DNA of 64,000 bases. It comes from Pseudomonas maumuensis (lineage in GTDB: Bacteria; Pseudomonadota; Gammaproteobacteria; Pseudomonadales; Pseudomonadaceae). The translations under genes were made by a program, and so were the position numbers. Numbering within the stretch: position 1 is the stretch's first letter; every line of letters starts with the position of its first letter. The stretch lies in NCBI RefSeq assembly GCF_019139675.1, contig NZ_CP077077.1:868001-932000 (forward strand). Direction: 5' to 3'. Shown here piece after piece: positions 1 through 10,312 of the stretch. The notes beneath the pieces were generated by a model. The model did no database searches, was not told where the DNA came from, and saw nothing but the letters and a program-made list of their open reading frames with translations.

Positions 1-512
1 CCTTGCGCAGTTCCTGAGTGGCCCACGCGGCGGGTTGATCCAGACCGCTCTTGTCGTTGGCTACCAGGTGCAGCCCGTTCCAATCCAATCCCAACGTGCG
101 CACAATTTTGTCGAGTGCGTTCTTGACCTGGCTTAGCGAATCCGCCGCCACGACATTGCCCGCCGAGCACAGCTGCCCGTCGGGAATAGCCTTCTTGACT
201 GCTTCGATGTTGTTGAAGTCCTTGACGTTCTTCGACACTTCGTGCCACTGGTTGAACTGGTAGGCCGCCTGCAGGGCGTCGTTGCCGAACTTGCGGTAGA
301 CGTGCTGGTAAGCCGCTTTGCAGCCGGGGCTCTTGATACCTGTGCCATCCTCTGGCCAGTAATAGTCCTGTGCGTTGTGGCAAGCCAGTTGGCGTGCCAC
401 GGGTACCTCCATGGCGCCATGCATTGGCTCGATGGGGGCGGCATGGGCAGGTACCGCCGCAGTGGCGAGCAGGCCGATGAAAGTGGTGTGAAGCAGGTAC
501 TTGGGTTTCACT
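1..512 (-). CDS. Secreted AA10/chitin-binding-like protein (partial, 3' end outside window)
   Basis: The gene reads leftward and runs off the window start, leaving about 170 residues. A GTG start at 512 is chosen because AAGG lies about 9 bases upstream; an in-frame ATG at 521 abuts the AAGG and is less likely. The N-terminus is a Sec signal peptide ending VPAHA. It is followed by HGAMEVPVARQLAC, a CKAAY segment and IPDGQLCSAGN, which match the conserved N-terminal half of AA10 lytic polysaccharide monooxygenases and chitin-binding proteins. Those enzymes cleave chitin or cellulose oxidatively with a copper histidine brace. The part after CSAGN looks divergent. The likely signal-peptide cut (AHA/A) leaves six residues (APIEPM) before the histidine, which is unusual. 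Enzyme activity is therefore uncertain; a non-catalytic binding protein is possible. Confidence 0.6.
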
Positions 513-722
513 GTGAACATCCTTGTGTATTCAAGACCTGATCAAGATGCACCCGGGACAGTGGCCCGACAACTGACAGAATTACCAGGGGAGTTGCGGT
601 GGCGCCGCTCTAGGTCGGAGTCCGTGGGGGAGCGAGGACGCTCATCTGGATATGGTAATGGAGGCGAGCAGGCCCTAGACTCAGAGGGCTGTCTATTCCA
701 ACCACTTAGCTGGAAGCATGCC

Positions 723-2789
723 ATGAACAACAATAACAGCCTGCTACGCCATATCCCGTGGCTGGCGCTGGCAGTCATAGGGGCCTGCGCGCTGGGTGTG
801 GTCGCCCTGCGTCGCGGTGAGGCGATCAACGCCTTGTGGATCGTGGTCGCGGCAGTGGCCATCTACCTGGTTGCCTACCGTTACTACAGCCTTTTCATCG
901 CCACCAAGGTGATGCAGCTCGACCCTCGCCGGGCCACGCCCGCGGTACTCAACAACGATGGCCTGGATTACGTCCCGACCAACAAGCACATTCTCTTCGG
1001 TCACCACTTCGCCGCCATCGCCGGCGCCGGCCCGCTCGTGGGCCCGGTACTCGCCGCACAGATGGGCTACCTGCCCGGCACGCTGTGGTTGATCGCCGGC
1101 GTGGTGTTGGCCGGCGCGGTGCAGGACTTCATGGTCCTGTTCCTCTCCACCCGCCGCAACGGCCGCTCGCTGGGCGACATGGTCCGCGAGGAGATGGGCC
1201 GCATCCCCGGCACCATCGCCCTGTTCGGCTGTTTCCTGATCATGATCATCATCCTCGCGGTGCTGGCGCTGATCGTGGTCAAGGCCTTGGCCGAGAGCCC
1301 GTGGGGCATGTTCACGGTGATGGCGACCATCCCGATCGCGATGTTCATGGGCATCTACATGCGCTACATCCGCCCGGGCCGCATCGGTGAGATCTCCATC
1401 GTCGGCGTGGTCTTGCTGCTGCTGTCGATCTGGCTGGGAGGGCAGATCGCTGCGGATCCGGTGTGGGGGCCGGCGTTCACCTTCACCGGCGTGCAGATCA
1501 CCTGGATGCTCGTGGGCTACGGTTTCGTCGCCGCCGTGCTGCCGGTATGGCTGGTGCTGGCACCGCGCGACTACCTGTCGACCTTCCTCAAGATCGGTAC
1601 CATCGTCGGTCTGGCCATCGGTATCCTGGTCATCGCGCCCGAGCTGAAAATGCCGGCGCTCACGCAATTCACCGACGGCACCGGGCCGGTGTGGAAGGGC
1701 ACCCTGTTCCCGTTCCTGTTCATCACCATCGCCTGCGGCGCGGTGTCCGGCTTCCACGCGCTGATCTCCTCGGGGACCACGCCGAAGCTGCTGGACAACG
1801 AAACCAACGCCCGCTACATCGGTTACGGCGGCATGCTGATGGAGTCGTTCGTCGCCATCATGGCCATGGTCGCCGCCTCGGTGATCGAGCCGGGCGTGTA
1901 CTTCGCCATGAACAGCCCGGCCGCGGTGGTCGGTGCCGACGTCGCCTCGGTGGCGCAGACCGTCAGCAGCTGGGGCTTCATGATCACCCCCGAGCAACTG
2001 GAGGCCACCGCCCGCGACATCGGTGAGCACACCATCCTCGCCCGTGCCGGCGGTGCGCCGACCTTGGCGGTCGGTATCGCGCAGATCCTCCACCAGGTGC
2101 TGCCAGGTGAGAACACCATGGCGTTCTGGTACCACTTCGCCATTCTGTTCGAGGCGCTGTTCATCCTCACCGCGGTGGACGCCGGTACCCGTGCCGGTCG
2201 CTTCATGTTGCAGGATCTGCTGGGCAGCTTCGTTCCGGCCTTGAAGCGTACCGAATCGTGGACCGCCAACCTGATCGGCACGGCCGGCTGCGTGGCCCTG
2301 TGGGGCTACCTGCTGTACCAGGGCGTGATCGACCCGTTGGGTGGCATCAACACCCTGTGGCCGCTGTTCGGCATTTCCAACCAGATGCTGGCCGGTATCG
2401 CTCTGATGCTGGGCACCGTGGTGCTGATCAAGATGAAACGCCAGCGCTACGTCTGGGTCACCCTGCTGCCAGCCGTGTGGCTGTTGATCTGCACCACCAC
2501 CGCGGGCCTGATCAAGCTGTTCGACCCTAACCCGGCGGTGGGCTTCCTGGCCCTGGCCAAGAAGTACAGCACCGCGCTGGACGCCGGCCAGGTGCTGGCT
2601 CCGGCCAAGGACATCGGCCAGATGCAGCACGTGATCTTCAACGCCTACACCAACGCAGGCCTGACCGTGCTGTTCCTGATTGTGGTGTTCAGCGTGCTGT
2701 TCTTCGCCGTCAAGGTTGGCCTCGCCGCCTTGGGCCGCAAGGAGCGCACCGACAAGGAAACCCCGTTCCAGGCTTTGCCTGACGCTTGA
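723..2789 (+). CDS. cstA: Carbon starvation CstA/BtsT-family permease (likely pyruvate transporter)
   Basis: 688-residue polytopic inner-membrane protein with more than 15 hydrophobic segments. The N-terminal half carries the CstA core ([21 protein letters not shown]), which is characteristic of the family. E. coli members CstA and BtsT take up peptides and/or pyruvate with protons. The ATG at 723 (MNNNNSLL) is chosen over upstream in-frame extension because it begins directly before the first membrane segment. It is followed by a YbdD/YjiX small protein and a YjiA GTPase. That is the same three-gene order as E. coli btsT-yjiX-yjiA, so the BtsT-type pyruvate role is favoured by context. Transport substrate is inferred, not seen. 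Confidence 0.93.
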   Translation: MNNNNSLLRHIPWLALAVIGACALGVVALRRGEAINALWIVVAAVAIYLVAYRYYSLFIATKVMQLDPRRATPAVLNNDGLDYVPTNKHILFGHHFAAIAGAGPLVGPVLAAQMGYLPGTLWLIAGVVLAGAVQDFMVLFLSTRRNGRSLGDMVREEMGRIPGTIALFGCFLIMIIILAVLALIVVKALAESPWGMFTVMATIPIAMFMGIYMRYIRPGRIGEISIVGVVLLLLSIWLGGQIAADPVWGPAFTFTGVQITWMLVGYGFVAAVLPVWLVLAPRDYLSTFLKIGTIVGLAIGILVIAPELKMPALTQFTDGTGPVWKGTLFPFLFITIACGAVSGFHALISSGTTPKLLDNETNARYIGYGGMLMESFVAIMAMVAASVIEPGVYFAMNSPAAVVGADVASVAQTVSSWGFMITPEQLEATARDIGEHTILARAGGAPTLAVGIAQILHQVLPGENTMAFWYHFAILFEALFILTAVDAGTRAGRFMLQDLLGSFVPALKRTESWTANLIGTAGCVALWGYLLYQGVIDPLGGINTLWPLFGISNQMLAGIALMLGTVVLIKMKRQRYVWVTLLPAVWLLICTTTAGLIKLFDPNPAVGFLALAKKYSTALDAGQVLAPAKDIGQMQHVIFNAYTNAGLTVLFLIVVFSVLFFAVKVGLAALGRKERTDKETPFQALPDA

Positions 2790-2802
2790 GAGGAATGCCG
2801 CG

Positions 2803-3000
2803 ATGTTCAACGACCTGGGTCGACTGGGCAAGTACCTGGGGCAGGCCGCCCGCCTGATGGTCGGCATGCCCGACTACGACAACTATGTCGAGCACATGCA
2901 GACCAAGCACCCGGACAAGCCGGTGATGAGCTACGAGGCGTTCTTCCGCGAGCGCCAGGAAGCGCGTTATGGTGGCAAGTCCGGGCCCAAGTGCTGTTGA
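2803..3000 (+). CDS. YbdD/YjiX family small protein
   Basis: 65-residue protein starting [12 protein letters not shown], with the family-typical [14 protein letters not shown] and a C-terminal CC pair. ATG 2803 is preceded by GAGAGGAA. It lies 13 bases after the permease stop, so it is cotranscribed and probably translationally close to it. Members are almost always adjacent to CstA/BtsT permeases, and a role as permease accessory subunit is the usual inference. Function is not otherwise visible. Confidence 0.9.
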   Translation: MFNDLGRLGKYLGQAARLMVGMPDYDNYVEHMQTKHPDKPVMSYEAFFRERQEARYGGKSGPKCC

Positions 3001-3078
3001 ACCCGCGACACGCATGAACCAGTGGGAGTCCGGGCAACCGGGCTCCCACTTTCATTTTCAGCTGCAGGAGACAACCGC

Positions 3079-4056
3079 GTGCAAACGCCGATTCCCGTTA
3101 CCGTGCTGACCGGCTTTCTCGGTGCCGGCAAGACCACCCTGCTCAAACATATGCTCAAGGCCGAGCACGGCCTGAGGCTCGCCGTGATCGAGAACGAGTT
3201 CAGCGAGGCCGGCATCGACAGCCAACTGCTGGGCGATGAACCGGTGCAGGTCATGACCCTGGCCAACGGCTGTGTGTGCTGCAGCATCCATGGCGACCTG
3301 ACCCGTGCCCTGTACCTGCTGCTCGAACGCCTGGACGCCGGCGAGATCGCCTTCGACCGCCTGGTGATCGAATGCACGGGCCTCGCCGACCCGGCGCCCG
3401 TGGCGCAGACCTTCTTCATCGACGAAGAGCTGCGCGAGCGCTACATCCTCGACGGCATCATCACCCTGGTCGACACCGCCCACGCCGAGCTGCACCTGAC
3501 CCAGGCCATTGCCCAGGCCCAGGTCGGCTTTGCCGACCGCCTGCTACTGAGCAAGACCGATCTGGTCGAGCCGCAGGTGGTCGACGCTCTGCGCGAGCGC
3601 CTGGCGCGCATCAATGGCCGGGCAGCGATCCGCGTGGTCGAACATGGTCGAATCGACCTGGCCGAACTGCTCGATGTGCGCGGCTTCAACCTCAACCCAG
3701 ACCTGGGCATCAGCCCCAAACCCAGCTTGCGCCCGGTCCTCAAGCCCGCCACCCCGGATCGCATTTCGACGCTGGTGTTGCGCACCGAAACGCCGTTGGA
3801 TATCGATCGGCTCAGCGACTTCATGAACGAGCTGCTGGAGCAGCACGGCAAACAGCTGCTGCGCTACAAGGGCGTGTTGAATATCGCGGGTGAAGATCGC
3901 CGTTTGGTGTTCCAAGGCGTGCTGAAGCTGTACGGCTTCGACTGGGACACCGAGTGGAAGGAAGGCGAGCCGCGGGAGAGTGTGATGGTATTCATCGCCG
4001 ATGATCTGCCCGAGGAGAAGATTCGGGCCGGTTTCGAAGCTTTGAGCCAGGCCTGA
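3079..4056 (+). CDS. yjiA: COG0523 (CobW/YjiA) P-loop GTPase
   Basis: 325-residue cytoplasmic GTPase. Walker A GFLGAGKT is at residues 12-19, the metal-binding CVCC (CxCC) at 65-68, and a SKTDL base-recognition motif sits mid-protein, all diagnostic of the COG0523 metallochaperone-like family; a CobW C-terminal domain follows. The start is GTG 3079, since AGGAG at 3066-3070 is 8 bases upstream; an in-frame ATG at 3022 has no site. It follows the permease and yjiX genes in the same order as E. coli btsT-yjiX-yjiA. YjiA binds zinc and hydrolyses GTP in vitro. The client protein here is unknown. Confidence 0.92.
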   Translation: MQTPIPVTVLTGFLGAGKTTLLKHMLKAEHGLRLAVIENEFSEAGIDSQLLGDEPVQVMTLANGCVCCSIHGDLTRALYLLLERLDAGEIAFDRLVIECTGLADPAPVAQTFFIDEELRERYILDGIITLVDTAHAELHLTQAIAQAQVGFADRLLLSKTDLVEPQVVDALRERLARINGRAAIRVVEHGRIDLAELLDVRGFNLNPDLGISPKPSLRPVLKPATPDRISTLVLRTETPLDIDRLSDFMNELLEQHGKQLLRYKGVLNIAGEDRRLVFQGVLKLYGFDWDTEWKEGEPRESVMVFIADDLPEEKIRAGFEALSQA

Positions 4057-4147
4057 GTGGGATACTGCTGACTGTTCAATGCCGCCGTAAGGCTGCTTTT
4101 TTACGTCTCGTACCAGATGTCGCACCAGCCCGATGAAGTACAAGCAT

Positions 4148-4174
4148 GAAAAAGCCCGGCACTAGGCCGGGCTT
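4148..4174 (-). terminator. Rho-independent terminator of glyA
   Basis: Stem AGCCCGGC (4153-4160) pairs with GCCGGGCT (4166-4173) around a 5-base loop. An A-run at 4149-4153 becomes the U-tract when read on the minus strand. It lies just after the glyA stop and between the convergent yjiA and glyA genes. Confidence 0.85.
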
Positions 4175-4196
4175 CTTCATTTCAGGCGTGTGCCAA

Positions 4197-5450
<1,254 letters not shown>

Positions 5451-5645
5451 GGCGGTCCTCAAGGATCGGGCAGAATTGGGGGAGCATTCTAACCGATTGA
5501 TTCGCCGCTGGCATATGAAGTGGCATCAAGTCGCGGACCAATGGCCCTCATATTGCAAGCCGCGCCGCGACTGGGCTGGAGTTGACTTCGGGGTCCGCTT
5601 TTCCGATGCTGCGCCGTACTCTTGCAGGACCGTGTGACACTCCCG

Positions 5646-8600
5646 TCACTGGAACATGAACAACGTCTCGTTGCTGAACTGTGCCTCGAACTGGTTGGCC
5701 GGCATCGGCCTGCCGAACAGGTAGCCCTGTACCTCGTCGCAGCCATGCTCACGCAGGAATTCGAGCTGCTCGTGGGTCTCCACGCCCTCGGCGATCACCG
5801 CCAGGTTGAGGCTGTGGGCCATGGCGATGATCGCCCGGGCGATCTGCGCGTCCTGCTCGCCTTCGGGCAGGCCGTCGACGAAGGTGCGGTCGATCTTCAG
5901 CACGTCGATGGGGAACTGCTTGAGGTAGTTGAGCGACGAGTAGCCGGTGCCGAAGTCGTCGACCGCGATGCTCAGGCCCAGGTTCTTCAGGCTGTCGAGG
6001 ATCTGCATGGCCTCGTTGACCTCACGCATCAGGATGCTTTCGGTCAGCTCCAGCTCCAGGCACGCCGGCGGCAGCCCGGTTTCGTCGAGGATGGTGGCGA
6101 TACGCGTGCCCAGCTGGCCGTCGGAGAACTGCCGGGCGGAGATGTTCACCGACACCTTGGGCACACGCACTTTCTGCTGGTGCCAGGCCTTGAGCTGGCG
6201 GCAGGCCTCGCGCAGTACCCAGTCGCCGACGTCGACCACCAGGCCCAGTTCCTCGATCACCGGGATGAAGTCGCCCGGCGGCACCAGGCCGCGGGTCGGG
6301 TGGCGCCAGCGCAGCAGCGCCTCGGCGCCGGTCAGGCGCTTGCCGTCGCCGCTGAACTGCGGCTGGTAGTAGAGGATGAACTCGTTCTGCTCCAGGGCAT
6401 GGCGCAGGTCGCTTTCCAGCTCCAGGCGCTCCAGGGCGCTGGCGTTCATGTCCGCCTGGTAGAACTGGAAGTTGTTCTTGCCGCGTTCCTTGGCGTGGTA
6501 CATCGCCGTGTCGGCGTTCTTCATCAGCTGGCTGAGCTCGCTGCCGTCTTGCGGGCTCAGGGCGATGCCGATACTGGCGGTGACGAAGAATTCGCGGTTT
6601 TCCAGGACGAACGGGGTGACCAGCCCGTCTAGGATGTTCTCGGCGACATGGATGGCGCGGTTGAGCGCCTGTTCGCGGCTGGCCTTGGGCTGCAGCAGCA
6701 GGGTGAACTCGTCGCCGCCCATGCGTGCCACGGTGTCGTCGTCGTCGACGCAGGCCAGCAGGCGCTCGGCCATGTCCTTGAGCATACGGTCACCCGCCGC
6801 ATGGCCGAGGGAGTCGTTGATCGGCTTGAAGCGGTCGAGGTCGAGGAACATCAGCACCACCCAGGCCTTCTGCCGCTCGGCCTGTTGCAGGGCGGTATAC
6901 AGGCGGTCCTGGAACAATGTGCGGTTGGGCAGGTGGGTGAGGGCGTCGTAGTAGGCCAGGCGATGGATGCGCTGCTCGCTGGCCTTGCGTTCGCTGATGT
7001 CGGTGAAGAAGCATACGTAGCTGGCCAGGTCGCCTTCGTCGTCGAGCACCGCGGTAATGCCCACCCAGGCCGGGTAGTGCTCGCCGTTGCGCCGTTTCAG
7101 CCAGACTTCGCCTTCCCAGCTGCCGCGCTGGCTCAGTTGCTTGAGCACGTAGCCTTGCTGGGCGTTCTGTTGCTGCTCGACGGTAAGCATGCCGGGGAGC
7201 TGGTCGAGCACCTCGGCCACGGCATAGCCGCTGACGCGGGTGAACGCTTCGTTGGCCTGGACGATATAGCCGGCCGGGTCGGTGATGAGGATTGCCGAGG
7301 TGGAGTGCTCGAACACGGTCGCGGCCATGCGCAGGTCTTTTTCGGCACGGCGTTGCTGGCTGATGTCGCGGCCCACGCCGAGCACCCCCTCGAAGCGCTC
7401 GTGTTCGTCCCACACCAGCACCAGGCGCAGCTCGATGGGGATCTTGCGGCCGTCGGCGCGCAGGCAGTCGAACAGGAACAACTGCGTGGGCAGGGTGCTG
7501 CGCAACTGGGCCAGCTGGGTGCTGTCGTCCAGTACCTTGCTGACGCGCTCGAGCAGGTTGTAGACCCCGCTGAGCTGGGCCGGGTTGGCAATGATCGACT
7601 GCCAGCCGTTGGCGAAGATCCAGTCGGCCTGGTAGCCCAGCACCGCTTGCACCGACGGGCTGACATAGTTGAGTTGCAGTTGGCTGTCGGTGGAGAAGAT
7701 CACGTCGCTGATGCTCTCGGCGAGCATGCGGTAGCGCTGTTCGCTGTCGCGCAGCGACTCGCTGGCCTCGATCTGCACGGTGACATCCTTGCCCACGCCG
7801 ATGATGCGGGTGACCAGGCCTTCGCTGTCGCGGGTCAGCACCTGTTCGCGGATGTCGTAGCAACGCCAGCTGCCGTCGCGGTGGCGGAAGCGCAGCTGGC
7901 AGTGCAGCGACTGGCCATAGCCGGTGTCTCGCTGTTGTTGGCGCAAGGCGCGGTAGTGCTCGGCGTCGCCGGGGTGCAGGAGCATCTCCCAGAAGCGGTC
8001 GCCCATCTGCGCCAGCTCCGCGCGGTCGTAACCCAGGGTCTGGCCGAGGTGGCGGTTGCTGAAGATCATCCGCTGGCTGTTCACATCCTGCACATAGAGC
8101 TGGTCGGGCACGGTGCGCACCACGTCCGACCAGAAACCCTCGCGTTCGAGCAGCGACAGCTCCACCTGCTTGCGGCTGGTGATGTCGCTGATGCTCAGGA
8201 TCACTGCCTGGTAGTCGCGGCGCTGCTGCGGCAGGCGGGCCATCAGCCACAAGTGCAGTTCGCCGCCCAGCGGGGCCGGCAGGCGCACCTCCAGCTCAAG
8301 CTGCGGACGCTCTTCGATCAATGCGTCGAGCAACTGCATGCCGATACTGTCGCGGCCGTCGCCGCTGCCATCGATCAGGCGCTGCCAGGCGCCTTCGTGG
8401 CAGTCGACGTTGAGCAGTTGGCGAGCCACCTGGTTGATCTCGGTGATCTTCAGTTCCGCCAGGAGCGTGCGGCGCAGCTTGGTGTCCAGGGCCAGGCTCT
8501 GCTTCAGTGCGGCGCGGTTGCGCAGGTGGTAGCGGTCGAGCTGCCCCGGCAGGCTGGAGAGATCGAGCACGCACAGGGCCACGCCGGTGCCCTCGAAGAT

Positions 8601-9476
8601 TTCCTGATAGCGCCGACGGTCTTCCTGCAAGGCGCGTTGGCGGCGGCGCATGTTGATCAGCGCCAGCACCGGCAACAGCGCGCAGAACAGCACCAGTACG
8701 CATTTGCCGAGCAGCGCCGGCAACAGCCGGTCACGGGCCAGGCCGGCATCGAACAGGCCACGCAGTTGCCAGGTGCTGTTGTCGATGAAGGCAAGCATCA
8801 CGCTTTGCAGAGGCTCTTCGCTGGTCTGCCGGTGCCTGTGGCGCTCGATGACCACGCCGCTGCGGCTGTTTTCCAGCAGCCACAGGGGGTGTGTGGGGCC
8901 GTCAAGGTGACGGGTCAGTTCCTGATAGTAGTCCGGGCTCAGGCGTAGCAGCCAGTATCCGCGGTCTTGTTCGGTCGGTTGGCGCAGCAGCAGGTAAAGC
9001 CGTTGATTGTCGGCATCGTTGCCATAGAAGAACGCCCGGCCCTGGTTCAATTGCAGGAGGTCGTCAATCAGCTGACGGTCCGGGGTGCCGTTCAGGGTGT
9101 CGCTGCGCACCTGCCCGGCGGCATCCAGCCAGGCCAGGTCGCGCAGCGCCGGCAGACGGGCCTGCAAGGTGGTGAGCAGGGTCGGCAGAGCGACGGGCGC
9201 CGGAGGTTTGACGTACGGCTGGACTAGGTTCAGCGATTGCTGGGCCTTCAGCGCCATGTTCAGGCCCAGATGGTCGGCCAGTTCGGCACTGGTGGCCAGG
9301 CTCTGCTGGCGCAGGTCGGCCTGGGTATGGCGGAACTGGGCGAACAGTTGCCACAACAGCAAACCCAGCAGAATCAGGGCGAGCAGGGCCAGCGCCCCCT
9401 TGAGCGAGCCACGCAGGTGTGCGCCGGCCGTGGAATCGGCAGGACGCAGGGATGACGGTTGCGTGAGATTGGTCAA
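5646..9476 (-). CDS. morA: MorA-type membrane PAS-GGDEF-EAL c-di-GMP enzyme
   Basis: 1276 residues. Two membrane helices (about 27-46 and 255-275) flank a periplasmic sensor region. Several PAS/PAC modules follow, then GGDEF (motif intact at about 920-924) and EAL (EALLR from about 1052, DDFGTGYSS and KIDRTFV also present). Both diguanylate cyclase and phosphodiesterase activities are possible. The RxxD inhibitory site before GGDEF is absent (an Asp replaces the Arg). MorA controls motility and biofilm in pseudomonads. The TTG at 9476 (LTNLTQPSS) is chosen because AGGA lies 8 bases upstream; an in-frame ATG at 9560 would add 28 Arg-rich residues unlike a start. Sharing the glyA neighbour supports the MorA assignment. 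Confidence 0.9.
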   Translation of the reverse strand: MTNLTQPSSLRPADSTAGAHLRGSLKGALALLALILLGLLLWQLFAQFRHTQADLRQQSLATSAELADHLGLNMALKAQQSLNLVQPYVKPPAPVALPTLLTTLQARLPALRDLAWLDAAGQVRSDTLNGTPDRQLIDDLLQLNQGRAFFYGNDADNQRLYLLLRQPTEQDRGYWLLRLSPDYYQELTRHLDGPTHPLWLLENSRSGVVIERHRHRQTSEEPLQSVMLAFIDNSTWQLRGLFDAGLARDRLLPALLGKCVLVLFCALLPVLALINMRRRQRALQEDRRRYQEIFEGTGVALCVLDLSSLPGQLDRYHLRNRAALKQSLALDTKLRRTLLAELKITEINQVARQLLNVDCHEGAWQRLIDGSGDGRDSIGMQLLDALIEERPQLELEVRLPAPLGGELHLWLMARLPQQRRDYQAVILSISDITSRKQVELSLLEREGFWSDVVRTVPDQLYVQDVNSQRMIFSNRHLGQTLGYDRAELAQMGDRFWEMLLHPGDAEHYRALRQQQRDTGYGQSLHCQLRFRHRDGSWRCYDIREQVLTRDSEGLVTRIIGVGKDVTVQIEASESLRDSEQRYRMLAESISDVIFSTDSQLQLNYVSPSVQAVLGYQADWIFANGWQSIIANPAQLSGVYNLLERVSKVLDDSTQLAQLRSTLPTQLFLFDCLRADGRKIPIELRLVLVWDEHERFEGVLGVGRDISQQRRAEKDLRMAATVFEHSTSAILITDPAGYIVQANEAFTRVSGYAVAEVLDQLPGMLTVEQQQNAQQGYVLKQLSQRGSWEGEVWLKRRNGEHYPAWVGITAVLDDEGDLASYVCFFTDISERKASEQRIHRLAYYDALTHLPNRTLFQDRLYTALQQAERQKAWVVLMFLDLDRFKPINDSLGHAAGDRMLKDMAERLLACVDDDDTVARMGGDEFTLLLQPKASREQALNRAIHVAENILDGLVTPFVLENREFFVTASIGIALSPQDGSELSQLMKNADTAMYHAKERGKNNFQFYQADMNASALERLELESDLRHALEQNEFILYYQPQFSGDGKRLTGAEALLRWRHPTRGLVPPGDFIPVIEELGLVVDVGDWVLREACRQLKAWHQQKVRVPKVSVNISARQFSDGQLGTRIATILDETGLPPACLELELTESILMREVNEAMQILDSLKNLGLSIAVDDFGTGYSSLNYLKQFPIDVLKIDRTFVDGLPEGEQDAQIARAIIAMAHSLNLAVIAEGVETHEQLEFLREHGCDEVQGYLFGRPMPANQFEAQFSNETLFMFQ

Positions 9477-9726
9477 GCGTTGGGTCCTGCGATTGGGCTG
9501 GCGATGGCAGGGGTTGCGTTCTCGCGGCATGCACGGCCCGTGCCGTGGTTGCTGGCGCACTATAAGACGCCCACGGGAAGCCGACTAGCATGCCTTCAAA
9601 TATGGCAAAGTGCCAGTCCGTGTGTCCGATGCCACCTGGCAGTTGGTCATGCCGGTTCGGCAAGTCCCTGCAACCTGTGCGAGAATGCCGCCCGCTTCAT
9701 AGTCAACGCATCGGAGATGTACGGTT

Positions 9727-10119
9727 TTGGTTACCCACTATTCCACCAATGGCCTCGATTCCGCCTGCGGGCGTAGCAGTCAGACGCTGGTCAGCACTGC
9801 CGTGGCCGAGGACGTATCCTGCAAGACCTGCCAGCGCTCGCTGGCCAAGCCGGACACGGCTGCCGCCAGTGCCAACAAGACGCCGTCGCTGGCCGAGCTG
9901 CGCAAGTCGGCCAAGGCTGCCGCCGAGCCGGTCGCCCAGGTTGCCGCACAACCCACCGCCAAGCCCACTGCCGCGCCTGCCAAGGCCGTGAGCAAGCCGG
10001 CAGGCAAACCTGCCCGCAGCGGTGGCTTCAGCGTCAAGTCCGCCTGGGCCGCGCGCCTGGCCGAGCAATCGGACCGTTGCCGCCTGCCGCGTGGCAAGGC
10101 CAGGCAGTCGCACGTCTGA
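9727..10119 (+). CDS. Small Ala/Lys-rich protein with Cys motif
   Basis: 130 residues from a TTG start with GGAG 10 bases upstream. The N-terminus has a His, an isolated CG and a CKTC (CxxC) within 40 residues, suggesting a small zinc-binding knuckle. The remainder is low-complexity Ala/Pro/Lys (AAAEPVAQVAAQPTAKPTA) and then a basic tail rich in Arg. No signal peptide or membrane segment is seen. It sits upstream of ettA, separated by a REP element. I do not recognise the family. A basic, disordered C-terminus hints at nucleic-acid contact, but this is inference. The TTG start is tentative. Confidence 0.6.
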   Translation: MVTHYSTNGLDSACGRSSQTLVSTAVAEDVSCKTCQRSLAKPDTAAASANKTPSLAELRKSAKAAAEPVAQVAAQPTAKPTAAPAKAVSKPAGKPARSGGFSVKSAWAARLAEQSDRCRLPRGKARQSHV

Positions 10120-10123
10120 GTCC

Positions 10124-10176
10124 GCGCCAAGCCCGCCCCACCCATTCCGGTGTGGGCGCGGGCTTGCCCCGCGATG
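10124..10176. repeat. REP element (imperfect hairpin)
   Basis: Arms GCGCCAAGCCCGCCCCAC and GTGTGGGCGCGGGCTTGCC pair imperfectly, leaving the P. putida-type REP core GGGCTTGCCCCGC. It lies directly after the stop of the small Ala/Lys-rich gene. Confidence 0.7.
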
Positions 10177-10312
10177 GCCCTGCCATCTAGCCATCTGTGC
10201 AACGCCGCGACTTGGCGTAGAATGGCCAACTTTGTTCAATGACACCCCGTAATCACATCCCCTGGCCAATGCCGGGGCGCGTGTCTTTACCTATCTGATA
10301 GAGGGCTTGGTT

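Noticed and set aside
744..2867. 707-residue antisense frame to cstA
   Set aside because: Gln/His/Asp-rich composition without motifs, fully inside a well-supported permease gene; long antisense frames arise from GC-rich codon use.
6648..8948. 766-residue plus-strand frame within morA
   Set aside because: Shadow of the PAS-GGDEF-EAL gene on the other strand; low-complexity composition and no ribosome site.
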